From: an uncultured Tenacibaculum sp.
GTDB taxonomy: Bacteria > Bacteroidota > Bacteroidia > Flavobacteriales > Flavobacteriaceae
DNA length: 64,000 nt
Direction: 5' to 3'
Assembly: GCA_947501615.1 (NCBI GenBank)
Contig: CANMWK010000008.1
Location: 124,001 to 188,000, forward strand
The position numbers and the translations under genes were made by a program. Under the pieces are notes generated by a model. The model worked only from the letters and a program-made list of their open reading frames with translations. It had not been told where the DNA came from and did not search any database. Positions 54,392-64,000 of this stretch are shown here, one piece after another; the stretch's first letter is position 1; each line of letters begins with the position of its first letter.

Positions 54392-55642
54392 ATGCAATTA
54401 AAACGAGTTGTCGTAACTGGACTTGGCGCATTAACGCCAATAGGAAACAATATTGAACAATACTGGAATGGGCTTGTTAACGGAGTTAGCGGTGCCGCAC
54501 CTATTACATATTTTGATGCTGCCAAGTTCAAGACTCGTTTCGCATGTGAGCTTAAAAATTTCGATGTAAAAGATTACATCGATAGAAAAGAAGCTCGTAG
54601 AATGGATCGATTTACTCAGTATGCTATGATTGCTTCAGACGAGGCAATTAAAGATGCTGCTTTAGATTTAGATCAACTTGACAAATATAAAGTTGGAGTA
54701 ATTTGGGGAGCTGGAATTGGAGGTCTAGAAACTTTTCAGAATGAAGTAATCAATTTCGCTTCTGGAGACGGAACTCCAAAATTCAACCCTTTCTTTATTC
54801 CAAAAATGATTGCAGATATCGCACCTGGTCATATTTCTATTAAACATGGTTTTATGGGACCTAACTATACGACAGTATCTGCTTGTGCATCATCTGCAAA
54901 TGCTATGATAGATGCCCTAAATTATATTCGTTTAGGACATTGTAATGTTATTGTAACTGGTGGTAGTGAAGCTGCTGTTACTATAGCAGGTATGGGTGGT
55001 TTCAATGCCATGCATGCATTATCTAAAAGAAATGAAAGCCCTGAAACTGCATCGAGACCTTTCGACGCTGAAAGAGATGGTTTTGTTTTAGGAGAAGGAG
55101 CTGGAGCACTTATTTTAGAAGAATATGAGCACGCTAAAGCTCGTGGTGCTAAAATTTACGCAGAAGTTATAGGTGGTGGTATGTCGTCAGACGCACATCA
55201 CATGACAGCTCCACACCCAGAAGGATTAGGAGTTATTGCTGTGATGAAAAACTGTTTAGAAAATGCAGGAATTAATCCTGAAGACGTAGATCACATTAAT
55301 ACACACGGAACATCTACCCCACTTGGAGATGTTGCAGAATTAAAAGCTATTTCTGAGGTTTTTGGTAAACATGCTAAAAACATTAATATCAACTCAACGA
55401 AATCTATGACTGGTCATTTACTTGGAGCGGCTGGAGCTATTGAAGCGATTGCTTCTTTATTAGCTATGAAAAACAGCATGGTTCCTCCGACAATTAATCA
55501 TAGTACAATTGATGAAAATATTAATCCAGACTTGAACTTAACCTTAAATAAAGCCCAAGAAAAAGAAATTAATATTGCGTTAAGTAACACATTTGGTTTC
55601 GGTGGACATAATGCTTGTATCGCTTTTAAAAAATATAAGTAA
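54392..55642 (+). CDS. fabF: Beta-ketoacyl-ACP synthase II
   Basis: 416 residues, full length. It condenses malonyl-ACP with acyl-ACP in fatty-acid elongation. Active-site Cys165 is in VSACASSANAM, with His305 in NTHGTSTPLGD and His342 in KSMTGHLLGAAGA. It opens MQLKRVVVTGLGALTPIGN. Cytoplasmic. It forms an operon with acpP and rnc. Confidence 0.97.
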   Translation: MQLKRVVVTGLGALTPIGNNIEQYWNGLVNGVSGAAPITYFDAAKFKTRFACELKNFDVKDYIDRKEARRMDRFTQYAMIASDEAIKDAALDLDQLDKYKVGVIWGAGIGGLETFQNEVINFASGDGTPKFNPFFIPKMIADIAPGHISIKHGFMGPNYTTVSACASSANAMIDALNYIRLGHCNVIVTGGSEAAVTIAGMGGFNAMHALSKRNESPETASRPFDAERDGFVLGEGAGALILEEYEHAKARGAKIYAEVIGGGMSSDAHHMTAPHPEGLGVIAVMKNCLENAGINPEDVDHINTHGTSTPLGDVAELKAISEVFGKHAKNININSTKSMTGHLLGAAGAIEAIASLLAMKNSMVPPTINHSTIDENINPDLNLTLNKAQEKEINIALSNTFGFGGHNACIAFKKYK

Positions 55643-55664
55643 TCCTATAAAATAGTTACAGCAT

Positions 55665-56402
55665 ATGAATTTTCTTCGCAAAATTGTTAGACCAAAAACT
55701 AAAGAAGACGAAGAATTTTATTATGAACTTAAATCACTTTTAAATTTTAAACCAGTAGTTCTTAATCATTACAAAAAGGCTTTTATTCATAGGTCTTTAA
55801 AAATGATGGATAATAAGGGAAAACCTATTAATTATGAACGTTTAGAGTTTTTAGGAGATGCTATTTTAGGATCTGTAATTGCCTCATTTTTATACAAAGA
55901 AGCTCCCAGAGGAAATGAAGGATATCTAACACAAATGCGCTCCAAGGTTGTTAGCAGAGAAAGCTTAAACAAACTTGGTAAAGAATTAGATTTAATTCGA
56001 TTTGTTAAAAGTAATATCAATCAAAACCAAGTAGGAGAGAATATCCATGGGAATATTTTTGAAGCTTTAATAGGTGCTATTTACCTTGATAGAGGCTATA
56101 ATTACTGTCACCAATTTATTTACGATCAAGTTATTTTCCCTTATATAGACCTTCAACAATTAGAAAATAAAATCACTAGTTACAAAGGATTCATTATTGA
56201 ATGGTGTCAAAAAACAAAGCGGAAATATGCTTTTGAGAGTTATGAAGATTCAGGAAACCAAAATCAAAAACATTTTAGTGTCAGAATTATTATAGATGGG
56301 CAAAAAATAGCTAAAGGCAGAGCTACTTCAAAGAAGAAAGCAGAAGAGATGGCTGCTAAGAGAGTTTATTATGCTTTTCAAAATCAAATAACTAATTCAT
56401 AA
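55665..56402 (+). CDS. rnc: Ribonuclease III
   Basis: 245 residues. It cleaves double-stranded RNA in rRNA and mRNA processing. The signature ERLEFLGDAILGSVI holds the catalytic Glu and Asp, and the second acidic site is in NIFEALIGAIYLDRG. The C-terminal dsRNA-binding domain ends KGRATSKKKAEEMAAKRVYY. Cytoplasmic. It follows fabF by 22 bp. Confidence 0.95.
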   Translation: MNFLRKIVRPKTKEDEEFYYELKSLLNFKPVVLNHYKKAFIHRSLKMMDNKGKPINYERLEFLGDAILGSVIASFLYKEAPRGNEGYLTQMRSKVVSRESLNKLGKELDLIRFVKSNINQNQVGENIHGNIFEALIGAIYLDRGYNYCHQFIYDQVIFPYIDLQQLENKITSYKGFIIEWCQKTKRKYAFESYEDSGNQNQKHFSVRIIIDGQKIAKGRATSKKKAEEMAAKRVYYAFQNQITNS

Positions 56403-56479
56403 TTAACCTACAAGAAATCGTTTTCGTTAATTTCATCTTATTTTCACATTACATTCTGTAAATTAGCATAAATTATTTT

Positions 56480-56950
56480 ATGCAAATTCATTCGTTATCC
56501 TTAGATGATTTTTCTTCCTCGGATTATAATTTAATCGGCATTCATAGCGCTACAGAAGATTATCGTTTAGCATATCTTTTGAATTTACATTTACAACTAA
56601 ATTTACACCGTTCGAGATTTGATATTGATGTGAAAAACAAAAATTCAAGTGCATTATTTTCACTTTATGAATTTGTAGATCAAACCACAGAAAATGCATG
56701 GTTTTTAATTTCGAACTACTGTAAAAATAATATTGTAGAACATAATTTAAGTTTATTTTCAGAACATGAAACTGTAAGTTATTTACTTTCTGAAAAGAAA
56801 AAGGTTGATTATTTTTTAAAATTAGAAGGTGATTTTAGCACTAAAAATATTCATAATATTATTGAAACAATAAATAAAATCCCTCAAATAATCACATCAT
56901 ATTCTATTGATACAAACAAACTAAAATCTAAAGAATCATTAATTATTTAA
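56480..56950 (+). CDS. IPExxxVDY-type family protein
   Basis: 156 residues. The region LSEKKKVDYFLKLEGDF matches the C-terminal part of the Bacteroidota family named for its IPExxxVDY motif, though the first residues of the motif differ here (SEKKKVDY). The rest begins MQIHSLSLDDFSSSDYNL and is unremarkable. No enzymatic function is known. It lies 3 bp upstream of pyk, so cotranscription is almost certain. Confidence 0.75.
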   Translation: MQIHSLSLDDFSSSDYNLIGIHSATEDYRLAYLLNLHLQLNLHRSRFDIDVKNKNSSALFSLYEFVDQTTENAWFLISNYCKNNIVEHNLSLFSEHETVSYLLSEKKKVDYFLKLEGDFSTKNIHNIIETINKIPQIITSYSIDTNKLKSKESLII

Positions 56951-56953
56951 CCT

Positions 56954-58381
56954 ATGCCACACAACAAAAAAACTAAAATTGTTGCTACACTAGGACCTGC
57001 AACCAATACGAAAGAAACTCTCAAGAAAATGGGAGCAGCTGGAGTAAATGTATTTAGAATTAACTTTTCTCATGCAGATCATGAAGTAGTAAAAGAACGT
57101 ATACAACAAATACGAGAAATTAATGAGGAAAACGGATATAATTTAGCAATTTTAGCTGATTTACAAGGCCCAAAACTAAGAGTTGGAACAATGGAAGATG
57201 GCGTGGAAGTAAAAGCCGGAAATCGCTTTATTTTCACTACAGAAAAATGCATAGGTACGAAAGAAAAAGCTTTTATGACTTACCAACGTTTTCCTAAGGA
57301 TGTAAAACCTGGTGAAAATATTCTTGTTGATGATGGCAAATTATTATTTGAAGTTATATCTACTGATAAAGAAAAAGAAGTAGTCACTAAAGTAATTAAT
57401 GGCGGTCCTTTAAAATCTAAAAAAGGTGTAAACTTACCAAATACAGACATTTCTTTGCCTGCACTTACTGAAAAGGATAAAAAGGATGTTGTTTTTGCTT
57501 TAGAACAAGAAGTAGACTGGGTTGCTTTATCTTTTGTTAGAAATCCTGAAGATTTAAGAATGCTTCGTGATTTAATCAAACAAAAATCTAGATATCGTGT
57601 ACCTGTAATAGCGAAAATTGAAAAACCTGAGGCCGTTGAAAATATTGATGCATTAATTCCTTATTGTGATGGCTTAATGGTAGCTAGAGGAGACCTTGGT
57701 GTTGAAGTACCTATGCAAGATGTACCATTAATTCAAAAAATGTTAGTACAACGCGCAAAAAAGGCTAGAATACCTGTTATTATTGCTACTCAAATGATGG
57801 AGACAATGATAGAGAATAGTGTTCCTACACGAGCTGAAGTAAATGATGTCGCCAACTCTATTATGGACGGCGCTGATGCCGTTATGTTGTCTGGTGAAAC
57901 TTCAGTAGGTAAACATCCTATAAAGGTTATCCAAAAGATGACTGAGATTATAGGTAGTGTAGAATTCTCTCCGTTAATTAAAGTTCCTGTTGAACCACCT
58001 CATGTTAGAACAAACCGTTTTATTACTAAGTCTGTGTGTTATCATGCTGCATTAATGGCTAACGATATAAAAGCTTCTGCAATATCTACATTAACAAATA
58101 GTGGTTATACTGCATTTCAAATTTCAGCATGGAGGCCAAAATCTCATGTTATAGCATTCTCTTCTGAAAAAAGAATTCTTGGTAAGTTAAATCTTCTATG
58201 GGGAGTTAGAGCTTTTTATTATGACAGAGAACTGAACACTGATGACACTGTAAAAGACATCAATGAAATGATAAAAGAGAAAAACTTTGTAAAAACTGGT
58301 GACTTTGTTATTAATTTAACGTCTATGCCTGTTGAAGAAAAAGGTATGGTAAATACTTTAAGAGTCACTCAAATAGATTAA
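56954..58381 (+). CDS. pyk: Pyruvate kinase
   Basis: 475 residues, normal length. It converts phosphoenolpyruvate and ADP to pyruvate and ATP. Conserved parts are KIVATLGPATNTKETL, FRINFSHADH, LADLQGPKLRVG, PVIAKIEKPEAVENID with the catalytic Lys and Glu, MVARGDLGVEVP, and IIATQMMETMIENSVPTRAE. The C-terminal domain is present. Cytoplasmic. Follows the IPExxxVDY-type gene by 3 bp. Confidence 0.97.
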   Translation: MPHNKKTKIVATLGPATNTKETLKKMGAAGVNVFRINFSHADHEVVKERIQQIREINEENGYNLAILADLQGPKLRVGTMEDGVEVKAGNRFIFTTEKCIGTKEKAFMTYQRFPKDVKPGENILVDDGKLLFEVISTDKEKEVVTKVINGGPLKSKKGVNLPNTDISLPALTEKDKKDVVFALEQEVDWVALSFVRNPEDLRMLRDLIKQKSRYRVPVIAKIEKPEAVENIDALIPYCDGLMVARGDLGVEVPMQDVPLIQKMLVQRAKKARIPVIIATQMMETMIENSVPTRAEVNDVANSIMDGADAVMLSGETSVGKHPIKVIQKMTEIIGSVEFSPLIKVPVEPPHVRTNRFITKSVCYHAALMANDIKASAISTLTNSGYTAFQISAWRPKSHVIAFSSEKRILGKLNLLWGVRAFYYDRELNTDDTVKDINEMIKEKNFVKTGDFVINLTSMPVEEKGMVNTLRVTQID

Positions 58382-58406
58382 AAAGCAAAATATATTGATA
58401 AAAAAT

Positions 58407-58440
58407 AACCCCAATTCATTTTTGAATTGGGGTTTATTGT
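58407..58440. terminator. Bidirectional terminator between pyk and atpC
   Basis: AACCCCAATTCA and TGAATTGGGGTT form a perfect hairpin with T-rich sequence after it on both strands, serving pyk on the plus strand and atpC on the minus strand. Confidence 0.85.
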
Positions 58441-58459
58441 ATTCTAGTAAAACAAAAAA

Positions 58460-58753
58460 CTAATCAGCTAGTATAATTGCTTTATTATCTTTAATTTCTA
58501 TTGTTCCAGAATTGATTGCCAAAGTTAACACTTTATCATCAGCAGGTAATTTTTCAATACTACCATGTAAATCATCGAAAACTGATTGATTTTGACTATG
58601 AACATGTACTTTAACTACCCCTTCGTTCAAAACAGACACTATAGGTGCGTGATTATTTAAAACTTGGAACTCTCCGTGAACACCAGGAACTACAACAGAA
58701 TCTATTTCTGAAGAAAACACTACTGCTTCTGGAGTAACAATTTCTAAAAACAT
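58460..58753 (-). CDS. atpC: ATP synthase epsilon subunit (short form)
   Basis: 97 residues, covering only the N-terminal beta-sandwich (MFLEIVTPEAVVFSSEIDSVVVPGVHGEFQVLNNHAPIV in the first part, quoted as EAVVFSSEIDSVVVPG and GEFQVLNNHAPIV). The C-terminal helical hairpin of the about 139-residue E. coli protein is missing, which I understand to be usual in this phylum. It is part of the rotating stalk. 22 bp after atpD. Confidence 0.93.
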   Translation of the reverse strand: MFLEIVTPEAVVFSSEIDSVVVPGVHGEFQVLNNHAPIVSVLNEGVVKVHVHSQNQSVFDDLHGSIEKLPADDKVLTLAINSGTIEIKDNKAIILAD

Positions 58754-58775
58754 AATTAACTTCTATATATTAATA

Positions 58776-60299
<1,524 letters not shown>

Positions 60300-60347
60300 T
60301 TAAGTTATTGTATTTATTAAGTGCTTCTTATCCCACTTTTCAGTGCG

Positions 60348-60355
60348 CAAAGGTA
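60348..60355 (-). promoter_or_regulatory. -7-like box of atpDC
   Basis: On the minus strand TACCTTTG matches TAnnTTTG and ends about 60 bp upstream of the atpD start. A TTG exists upstream but the spacing is not ideal. Confidence 0.4.
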
Positions 60356-60412
60356 ATTTTTTTATAACAATATAAAAAACTTTATCTGCAAATTTTAATT
60401 ACGAGTAAATTA

Positions 60413-60444
60413 ACAAAAAAAGCCTCGCGAAATGCGAGGCTTTT
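60413..60444 (-). terminator. Terminator of the OmpA-like gene
   Basis: AGCCTCGC and GCGAGGCT form a stem around GAAAT, with A/T-rich flanks. Read on the minus strand it is followed by TTTTTTT, 28 bp after the OmpA-like stop. Confidence 0.85.
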
Positions 60445-60471
60445 ACTGATATATTCTACTTTTTAAGAAAA

Positions 60472-61866
60472 TTATTTCTTTAAGTTGATTTCTACACGTC
60501 TGTTTTGTGCTCTACCAGCTCTTGTTTTGTTAGAAGCAATTGGGTAATCCTCTCCTAAACCTACAGATGATAATCTAGCACCGTTAATTCCGTGAGAAGC
60601 TAAGTAATCTAATACTGCTTTAGCTCTTCTCTCAGATAATCTTTGGTTAGCTGCATTTGCACCTTGACTATCAGTGTGACCTTCGATGTTGAAGTTAGCT
60701 TGAGGGTATTCTTTCATGATACCTGCAATTAAATCTAACTTACCAGTTACACCTGGTCTGAATGTAGATCTTCCTGAGTTAAAGTAGATCGCTCTAGCGA
60801 AGTTTTGTAATTCTTTTAACTTAACTTCTTCAATAACTGGCTTTGGCTCTGGACAACCTTGTCTTGAAGCAACACCAGGTACTTCTGGACACTTATCTAC
60901 GTTATCTTTAACACCATCGTTATCTTTATCTCCCCAAGGACATCCTTTGTTTTCAGCTGGACCTGCCTCATTAGGACACTTATCGTTTTTGTTGATGATA
61001 CCATCACCATCAGCATCTGGACAACCATTCATTGCTTTTGTTCCAGCTTCAGTAGGACAAGCATCATCTTTATCAGCGATACCATCACCATCAGCATCTG
61101 GACAACCGTTTAATTCAGCTTTACCAGCTTCATTTGGACAAGCATCATCAGAATCTTTGATTCCATCACCGTCAGCATCAGGACAACCATTGAACTCTTT
61201 TAAACCAGCAACTTCTGGACAAGCGTCGTCTTTATCGTAGATACCATCACCGTCAGTATCTTTTCCACCGAAACGGAAAACAACACCTAAACTATGTTGG
61301 AAGTGATCTTGAATTTTATCAGCAAATTCCTTCTTAGCTCCAGTTTGGAAGTTTAAACCAATGTTCTCATTAAACCAAACATTAAAACCAGCACCTACAT
61401 TTAAAGTACCTTCACCTCCATCTTGGAAAGTTCCGTTTACTACTCTACCAAAGTCAGAGTAACCTCCCCCTACGTATACGTAAGGATCCCACCAACCAGT
61501 ATCTCCGATTAAGTGATTTACATCCCACTTAACGTTTAAATCTATAGCCCAATATAACTCATCAACATCTCTTTCAGTTCTGTAAGTTTTGATTTTATTA
61601 AGCGATCCTGCTAATTGTAATGTAAAACCATCTGCTAAGTATTTTTCAGCACTTACTCTTGAAATAGAAGGTAATAAGTTATCAGACCATTCTGAAGTTC
61701 CAATATAGTCTTGTAAATAATCACCAAATTCACTAGGAATCCTAACATCTACAACATTAACACCGAAACCAACAACCCAAGGATTGTTTTCATCTTGCGC
61801 ATTAACGTTACTAAACGTTAGTAACGATAACACAGCTATAATCATAGCTAAATTTAATTGTTTCAT
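60472..61866 (-). CDS. OmpA-family outer-membrane protein with thrombospondin type 3 repeats
   Basis: 464 residues from the ATG at 61866 (a TTG two codons earlier is also in frame). Signal peptide [20 protein letters not shown]; an N-terminal beta-barrel (about 25-205); five thrombospondin type 3 calcium-binding repeats (about 208-345, pattern DADGDGIxDxDDACP); and a C-terminal OmpA domain (about 355-464) with [13 protein letters not shown] and [16 protein letters not shown] and NRRVEI that binds peptidoglycan. A structural link between outer membrane and cell wall, probably abundant. A good promoter lies upstream. Confidence 0.93.
   Translation of the reverse strand: MKQLNLAMIIAVLSLLTFSNVNAQDENNPWVVGFGVNVVDVRIPSEFGDYLQDYIGTSEWSDNLLPSISRVSAEKYLADGFTLQLAGSLNKIKTYRTERDVDELYWAIDLNVKWDVNHLIGDTGWWDPYVYVGGGYSDFGRVVNGTFQDGGEGTLNVGAGFNVWFNENIGLNFQTGAKKEFADKIQDHFQHSLGVVFRFGGKDTDGDGIYDKDDACPEVAGLKEFNGCPDADGDGIKDSDDACPNEAGKAELNGCPDADGDGIADKDDACPTEAGTKAMNGCPDADGDGIINKNDKCPNEAGPAENKGCPWGDKDNDGVKDNVDKCPEVPGVASRQGCPEPKPVIEEVKLKELQNFARAIYFNSGRSTFRPGVTGKLDLIAGIMKEYPQANFNIEGHTDSQGANAANQRLSERRAKAVLDYLASHGINGARLSSVGLGEDYPIASNKTRAGRAQNRRVEINLKK
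60960..61250 (-). repeat. Thrombospondin type 3 repeat DNA
   Basis: Near-identical units of about 84 bp, each carrying CCATCACCATCAGCATC-like sequence, encode the Asp-rich calcium-binding repeats of the OmpA-like protein. The repeated DNA also makes spurious open frames on the opposite strand. Confidence 0.8.
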
Positions 61867-61905
61867 TATCAAAAATTTAAATTAAAAGTTCGTTTATATA
61901 TAACG

Positions 61906-61935
61906 CAAATGTAAGTTCTAAAAACTTATTTACAA
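61906..61935 (-). promoter_or_regulatory. Predicted promoter of the OmpA-like gene
   Basis: On the minus strand TTG (61935-61933) and TACATTTG (61913-61906) are 19 bp apart, one of the best matches to the Bacteroidota promoter pattern in this window. Confidence 0.6.
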
Positions 61936-61983
61936 AAGCAAATCTACAAAAACTTATAAAAAAAACAAGTTTTTGTTCGTCTT

Positions 61984-63180
61984 TTACGAAATTACTTTCA
62001 ACGCTTTTCCTACTTTTTTAAATGCATTTATTGCTTTATCTAAATGCTGTTTTTCATGTGCAGCAGACAGTTGCACACGTATTCTTGCTTGTTCTTTTGG
62101 TACTACAGGGTAGAAAAAACCTATAACATAAATTCCTTCTTCTAAAAGTTGATCTGCCATTACTTGAGATAGCTTTGCATCGTACAACATTACTGGTACT
62201 ATGGCTGCATCAGCTCCTACCAAATCAAAACCAGCTTTTTCCATTTCTGATCTGAAATAATTTGTATTCCACTCTAATTTATCTCTTAAAGAAGTATCAT
62301 TAGACAATAAATCAAACACCTTTAATGAAGCTCCAACAATTGCTGGTGCAAGTGAGTTAGAAAATAAATATGGTCTTGATCTTTGACGTAAAATTTCTAT
62401 AATTTCTTTTTTACCTGTAGTGTAACCTCCCATTGCTCCACCTAAAGCTTTTCCTAAAGTTCCAGTAATGATGTCGATTCTACCCATTACTCTCTTTAAC
62501 TCTAACGTACCTCTACCAGTTTCACCAATAAAACCTGCTGCATGACATTCATCTATCATAACCATTGCATCGTATTTATCAGCTAAATCACAGATCTTGT
62601 CTAATTCAGCAACGATACCATCCATAGAGAATACTCCATCAGTAACAATAATTTTAAACCTATGGTTTTGTTTATTTGCTTCAATTAATTGTTCTTCTAA
62701 TGAAGCCATATCATTATTATTATAACGATAGCGTGCCGCTTTACATAAACGAACACCATCGATGATAGAAGCATGATTTAAACTATCAGAAATAATAGCA
62801 TCTTCTTTTGTTAATAATGGTTCGAAAACACCTCCGTTTGCATCAAAAGCTGCTGCATATAAAATTGTATCTTCAGTTTGATAAAACTCAGCAATTTTAG
62901 CTTCTAAATCTTTATGAATATCTTGAGTTCCACAAATGAAACGCACAGAAGACATTCCGAAACCATGCGTATCCATAGTATCTTTAGCTGCCTGAATTAC
63001 TTCTGGGTGATTTGATAAACCTAAATAATTATTTGCACAAAAGTTAATTACTTCTTCACCTGTAGAAATCTTAATTACAGCATCTTGTGAAGATGTAATA
63101 ATACGTTCTGTTTTATATAATCCAGCATCTTTTATATCCTGAATTTCTTTTTGTAAATGTTCTTTTATTTTTCCGTACAT
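61984..63180 (-). CDS. kbl: Glycine C-acetyltransferase (2-amino-3-ketobutyrate CoA ligase)
   Basis: 398 residues, full length. A PLP enzyme of the alpha-oxoamine synthase group linking glycine and acetyl-CoA with 2-amino-3-oxobutyrate in threonine breakdown. PLP Lys244 is in [41 protein letters not shown] and [12 protein letters not shown] are conserved. Other members of the group act on different amino acids, but the pattern and N-terminus fit Kbl best. Cytoplasmic. It lies 24 bp after the helicase gene. Confidence 0.92.
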   Translation of the reverse strand: MYGKIKEHLQKEIQDIKDAGLYKTERIITSSQDAVIKISTGEEVINFCANNYLGLSNHPEVIQAAKDTMDTHGFGMSSVRFICGTQDIHKDLEAKIAEFYQTEDTILYAAAFDANGGVFEPLLTKEDAIISDSLNHASIIDGVRLCKAARYRYNNNDMASLEEQLIEANKQNHRFKIIVTDGVFSMDGIVAELDKICDLADKYDAMVMIDECHAAGFIGETGRGTLELKRVMGRIDIITGTLGKALGGAMGGYTTGKKEIIEILRQRSRPYLFSNSLAPAIVGASLKVFDLLSNDTSLRDKLEWNTNYFRSEMEKAGFDLVGADAAIVPVMLYDAKLSQVMADQLLEEGIYVIGFFYPVVPKEQARIRVQLSAAHEKQHLDKAINAFKKVGKALKVIS

Positions 63181-63204
63181 GGCTTGTTTGTTTGTGTGGT
63201 AAAA

Positions 63205-64000
63205 TTATGCAATTTCTTCCACTAAAATTTCATCATTTATATATATCAATATTTTTTTATCTACCTTAAAATTCAACTGACCTAAATCGTTGGCGTATTT
63301 ATTAATTTGATGCATATGTGAACGATCTGGTTTTCCTGTTTTATAATCGATAACAGTTACCATATTATTATAGAATACTAAACGATCTGGAATAATAATT
63401 TCATCCATATCGTTTCGTATTTCTCTTTCGTTAACAACCGTTACCTCTTCAGAATAAAAGTAAGTCAGTTTAGGATGATTTATAATATCTCGAATTCGAA
63501 CAGCGAGATTATCTAAAACTTCTACATCTAGATCTCCTTTACTCTTATAAAAGTTTAAAATTTCATCTACATCTTCGTTCGTTTTTATCTTCGATAGAAT
63601 ATCGTGCGTAATGTTTCCGTAAGCGACAGCTTCTTCTGCATCGGTATTCCAAACTTTCGATGCACTTGACAACAAGACAATATTATGATCTTGCCAAGAA
63701 GTAGAAATAAATTGATCTTGTAATTTCATTTTATTAGTATCAACAACAACTTTCTCACTATTTCTTTTTGATTCTCCAAAAACATATTCATTTACATCCT
63801 CTTCCCATCTTCCTACTTTTCTCAAATAAGAAATAAAAGCTCCAGAATAATAATTCATATTTTCACCTGACTTAGTCAATCTTTTCTCCGTGATAATATG
63901 TAATTGCTCTACCGATCTTGTTAATGCAACATATAATAGGTTGAAATTATCTAACTCTAATTCTTGTCGTTGTTGATGGTAAATTTCCTTTCCTAAATCA
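63205..64000 (-). CDS. UvrD/AddA-like helicase-nuclease, C-terminal part, cut by window edge
   Basis: The frame runs open from the window edge to the stop at 63205, 265 codons. It starts DLGKEIYHQQRQELELDN and has helicase motif VI (NLLYVALTRSVEQLHI). The C-terminus is a PD-(D/E)XK nuclease domain with IIPDRLVFYNN and VIDYKTGKPD, followed by a conserved Gln/Tyr helix (HMHQINKYANDL). This layout fits an AddA/RecB-type double-strand-break repair subunit. The N-terminal ATPase domain lies outside the window. A TTG or ATG near 63879 is not the true start. Confidence 0.85.
   Translation of the reverse strand, partial: DLGKEIYHQQRQELELDNFNLLYVALTRSVEQLHIITEKRLTKSGENMNYYSGAFISYLRKVGRWEEDVNEYVFGESKRNSEKVVVDTNKMKLQDQFISTSWQDHNIVLLSSASKVWNTDAEEAVAYGNITHDILSKIKTNEDVDEILNFYKSKGDLDVEVLDNLAVRIRDIINHPKLTYFYSEEVTVVNEREIRNDMDEIIIPDRLVFYNNMVTVIDYKTGKPDRSHMHQINKYANDLGQLNFKVDKKILIYINDEILVEEIA

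Noticed and set aside
60947..61240. Open frame of 97 codons on the plus strand
   Set aside because: It is the opposite strand of the thrombospondin repeats; its Ser/Pro repeats mirror those units and it has no start context.

Overview
The window is AT-rich chromosomal DNA of a member of the Bacteroidota, most likely a marine Flavobacteriaceae. Four signs support this: C-terminal type IX secretion (T9SS) sorting domains on the large secreted proteins, promoter-like TAnnTTTG (-7) boxes in front of several genes, many SxxC lipoproteins, and family-typical genes such as a viroplasmin-RNase H protein, an IPExxxVDY protein and a short ATP synthase epsilon subunit. The genus cannot be fixed from the sequence alone. 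No rRNA, tRNA, CRISPR array, prophage or intact insertion sequence was seen.

Layout. 1-4 kb: a truncated lipoprotein gene, a small secreted protein and a NarL-type two-component pair whose kinase carries TPRs. 4-13.5 kb: a TetR regulator with a perfect palindromic operator and a second operator-like site past its 3' end, cystathionine gamma-synthase/lyase, DinB-like and ArsC-like proteins, a run of small envelope genes that includes an apparently broken lipoprotein, then thymidine kinase, alanine racemase and MscL. 13.6-29.3 kb: four very large secreted proteins that look polysaccharide-directed (a DUF5060 glycosidase-like enzyme, a right-handed beta-helix protein, a GH16 endo-galactanase-like enzyme and a beta-helix/esterase fusion), all with T9SS tails, with a membrane TPR-HTH regulator among them. 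No SusC/SusD pair is present. 29.5-32.7 kb: an AhpD-like protein, OsmC, RecJ and a small Cys-containing protein.

32.8-48.3 kb: a striking run of genes. A 2071-residue secreted protein carries two unrelated nuclease domains. It is followed by a second secreted nuclease, a TonB-dependent receptor, a DUF5689 lipoprotein, a calcineurin-like phosphoesterase and a Pit-type phosphate permease fused to a PhoU-like domain. My reading, which is inference, is extracellular nucleic-acid breakdown coupled to uptake of the products and phosphate. 48.5-64 kb: a beta-propeller lipoprotein, a serine hydrolase, and housekeeping genes: sufS, RNase H, purN, acpP-fabF-rnc, pyk, atpDC, an OmpA protein with thrombospondin type 3 repeats, kbl, and the C-terminus of an AddA/UvrD-like helicase-nuclease that runs off the window.

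Non-coding structure worth noting: two copies of a MITE-like element with GAGGCTGTCTAAAAAG ends, a 14-bp palindrome beside the acpP -7 box, a 17-bp perfect GC-rich hairpin near 39.55 kb, long in-frame internal repeats in the giant nuclease gene, and an (AAC)9 microsatellite in the TonB-dependent receptor.
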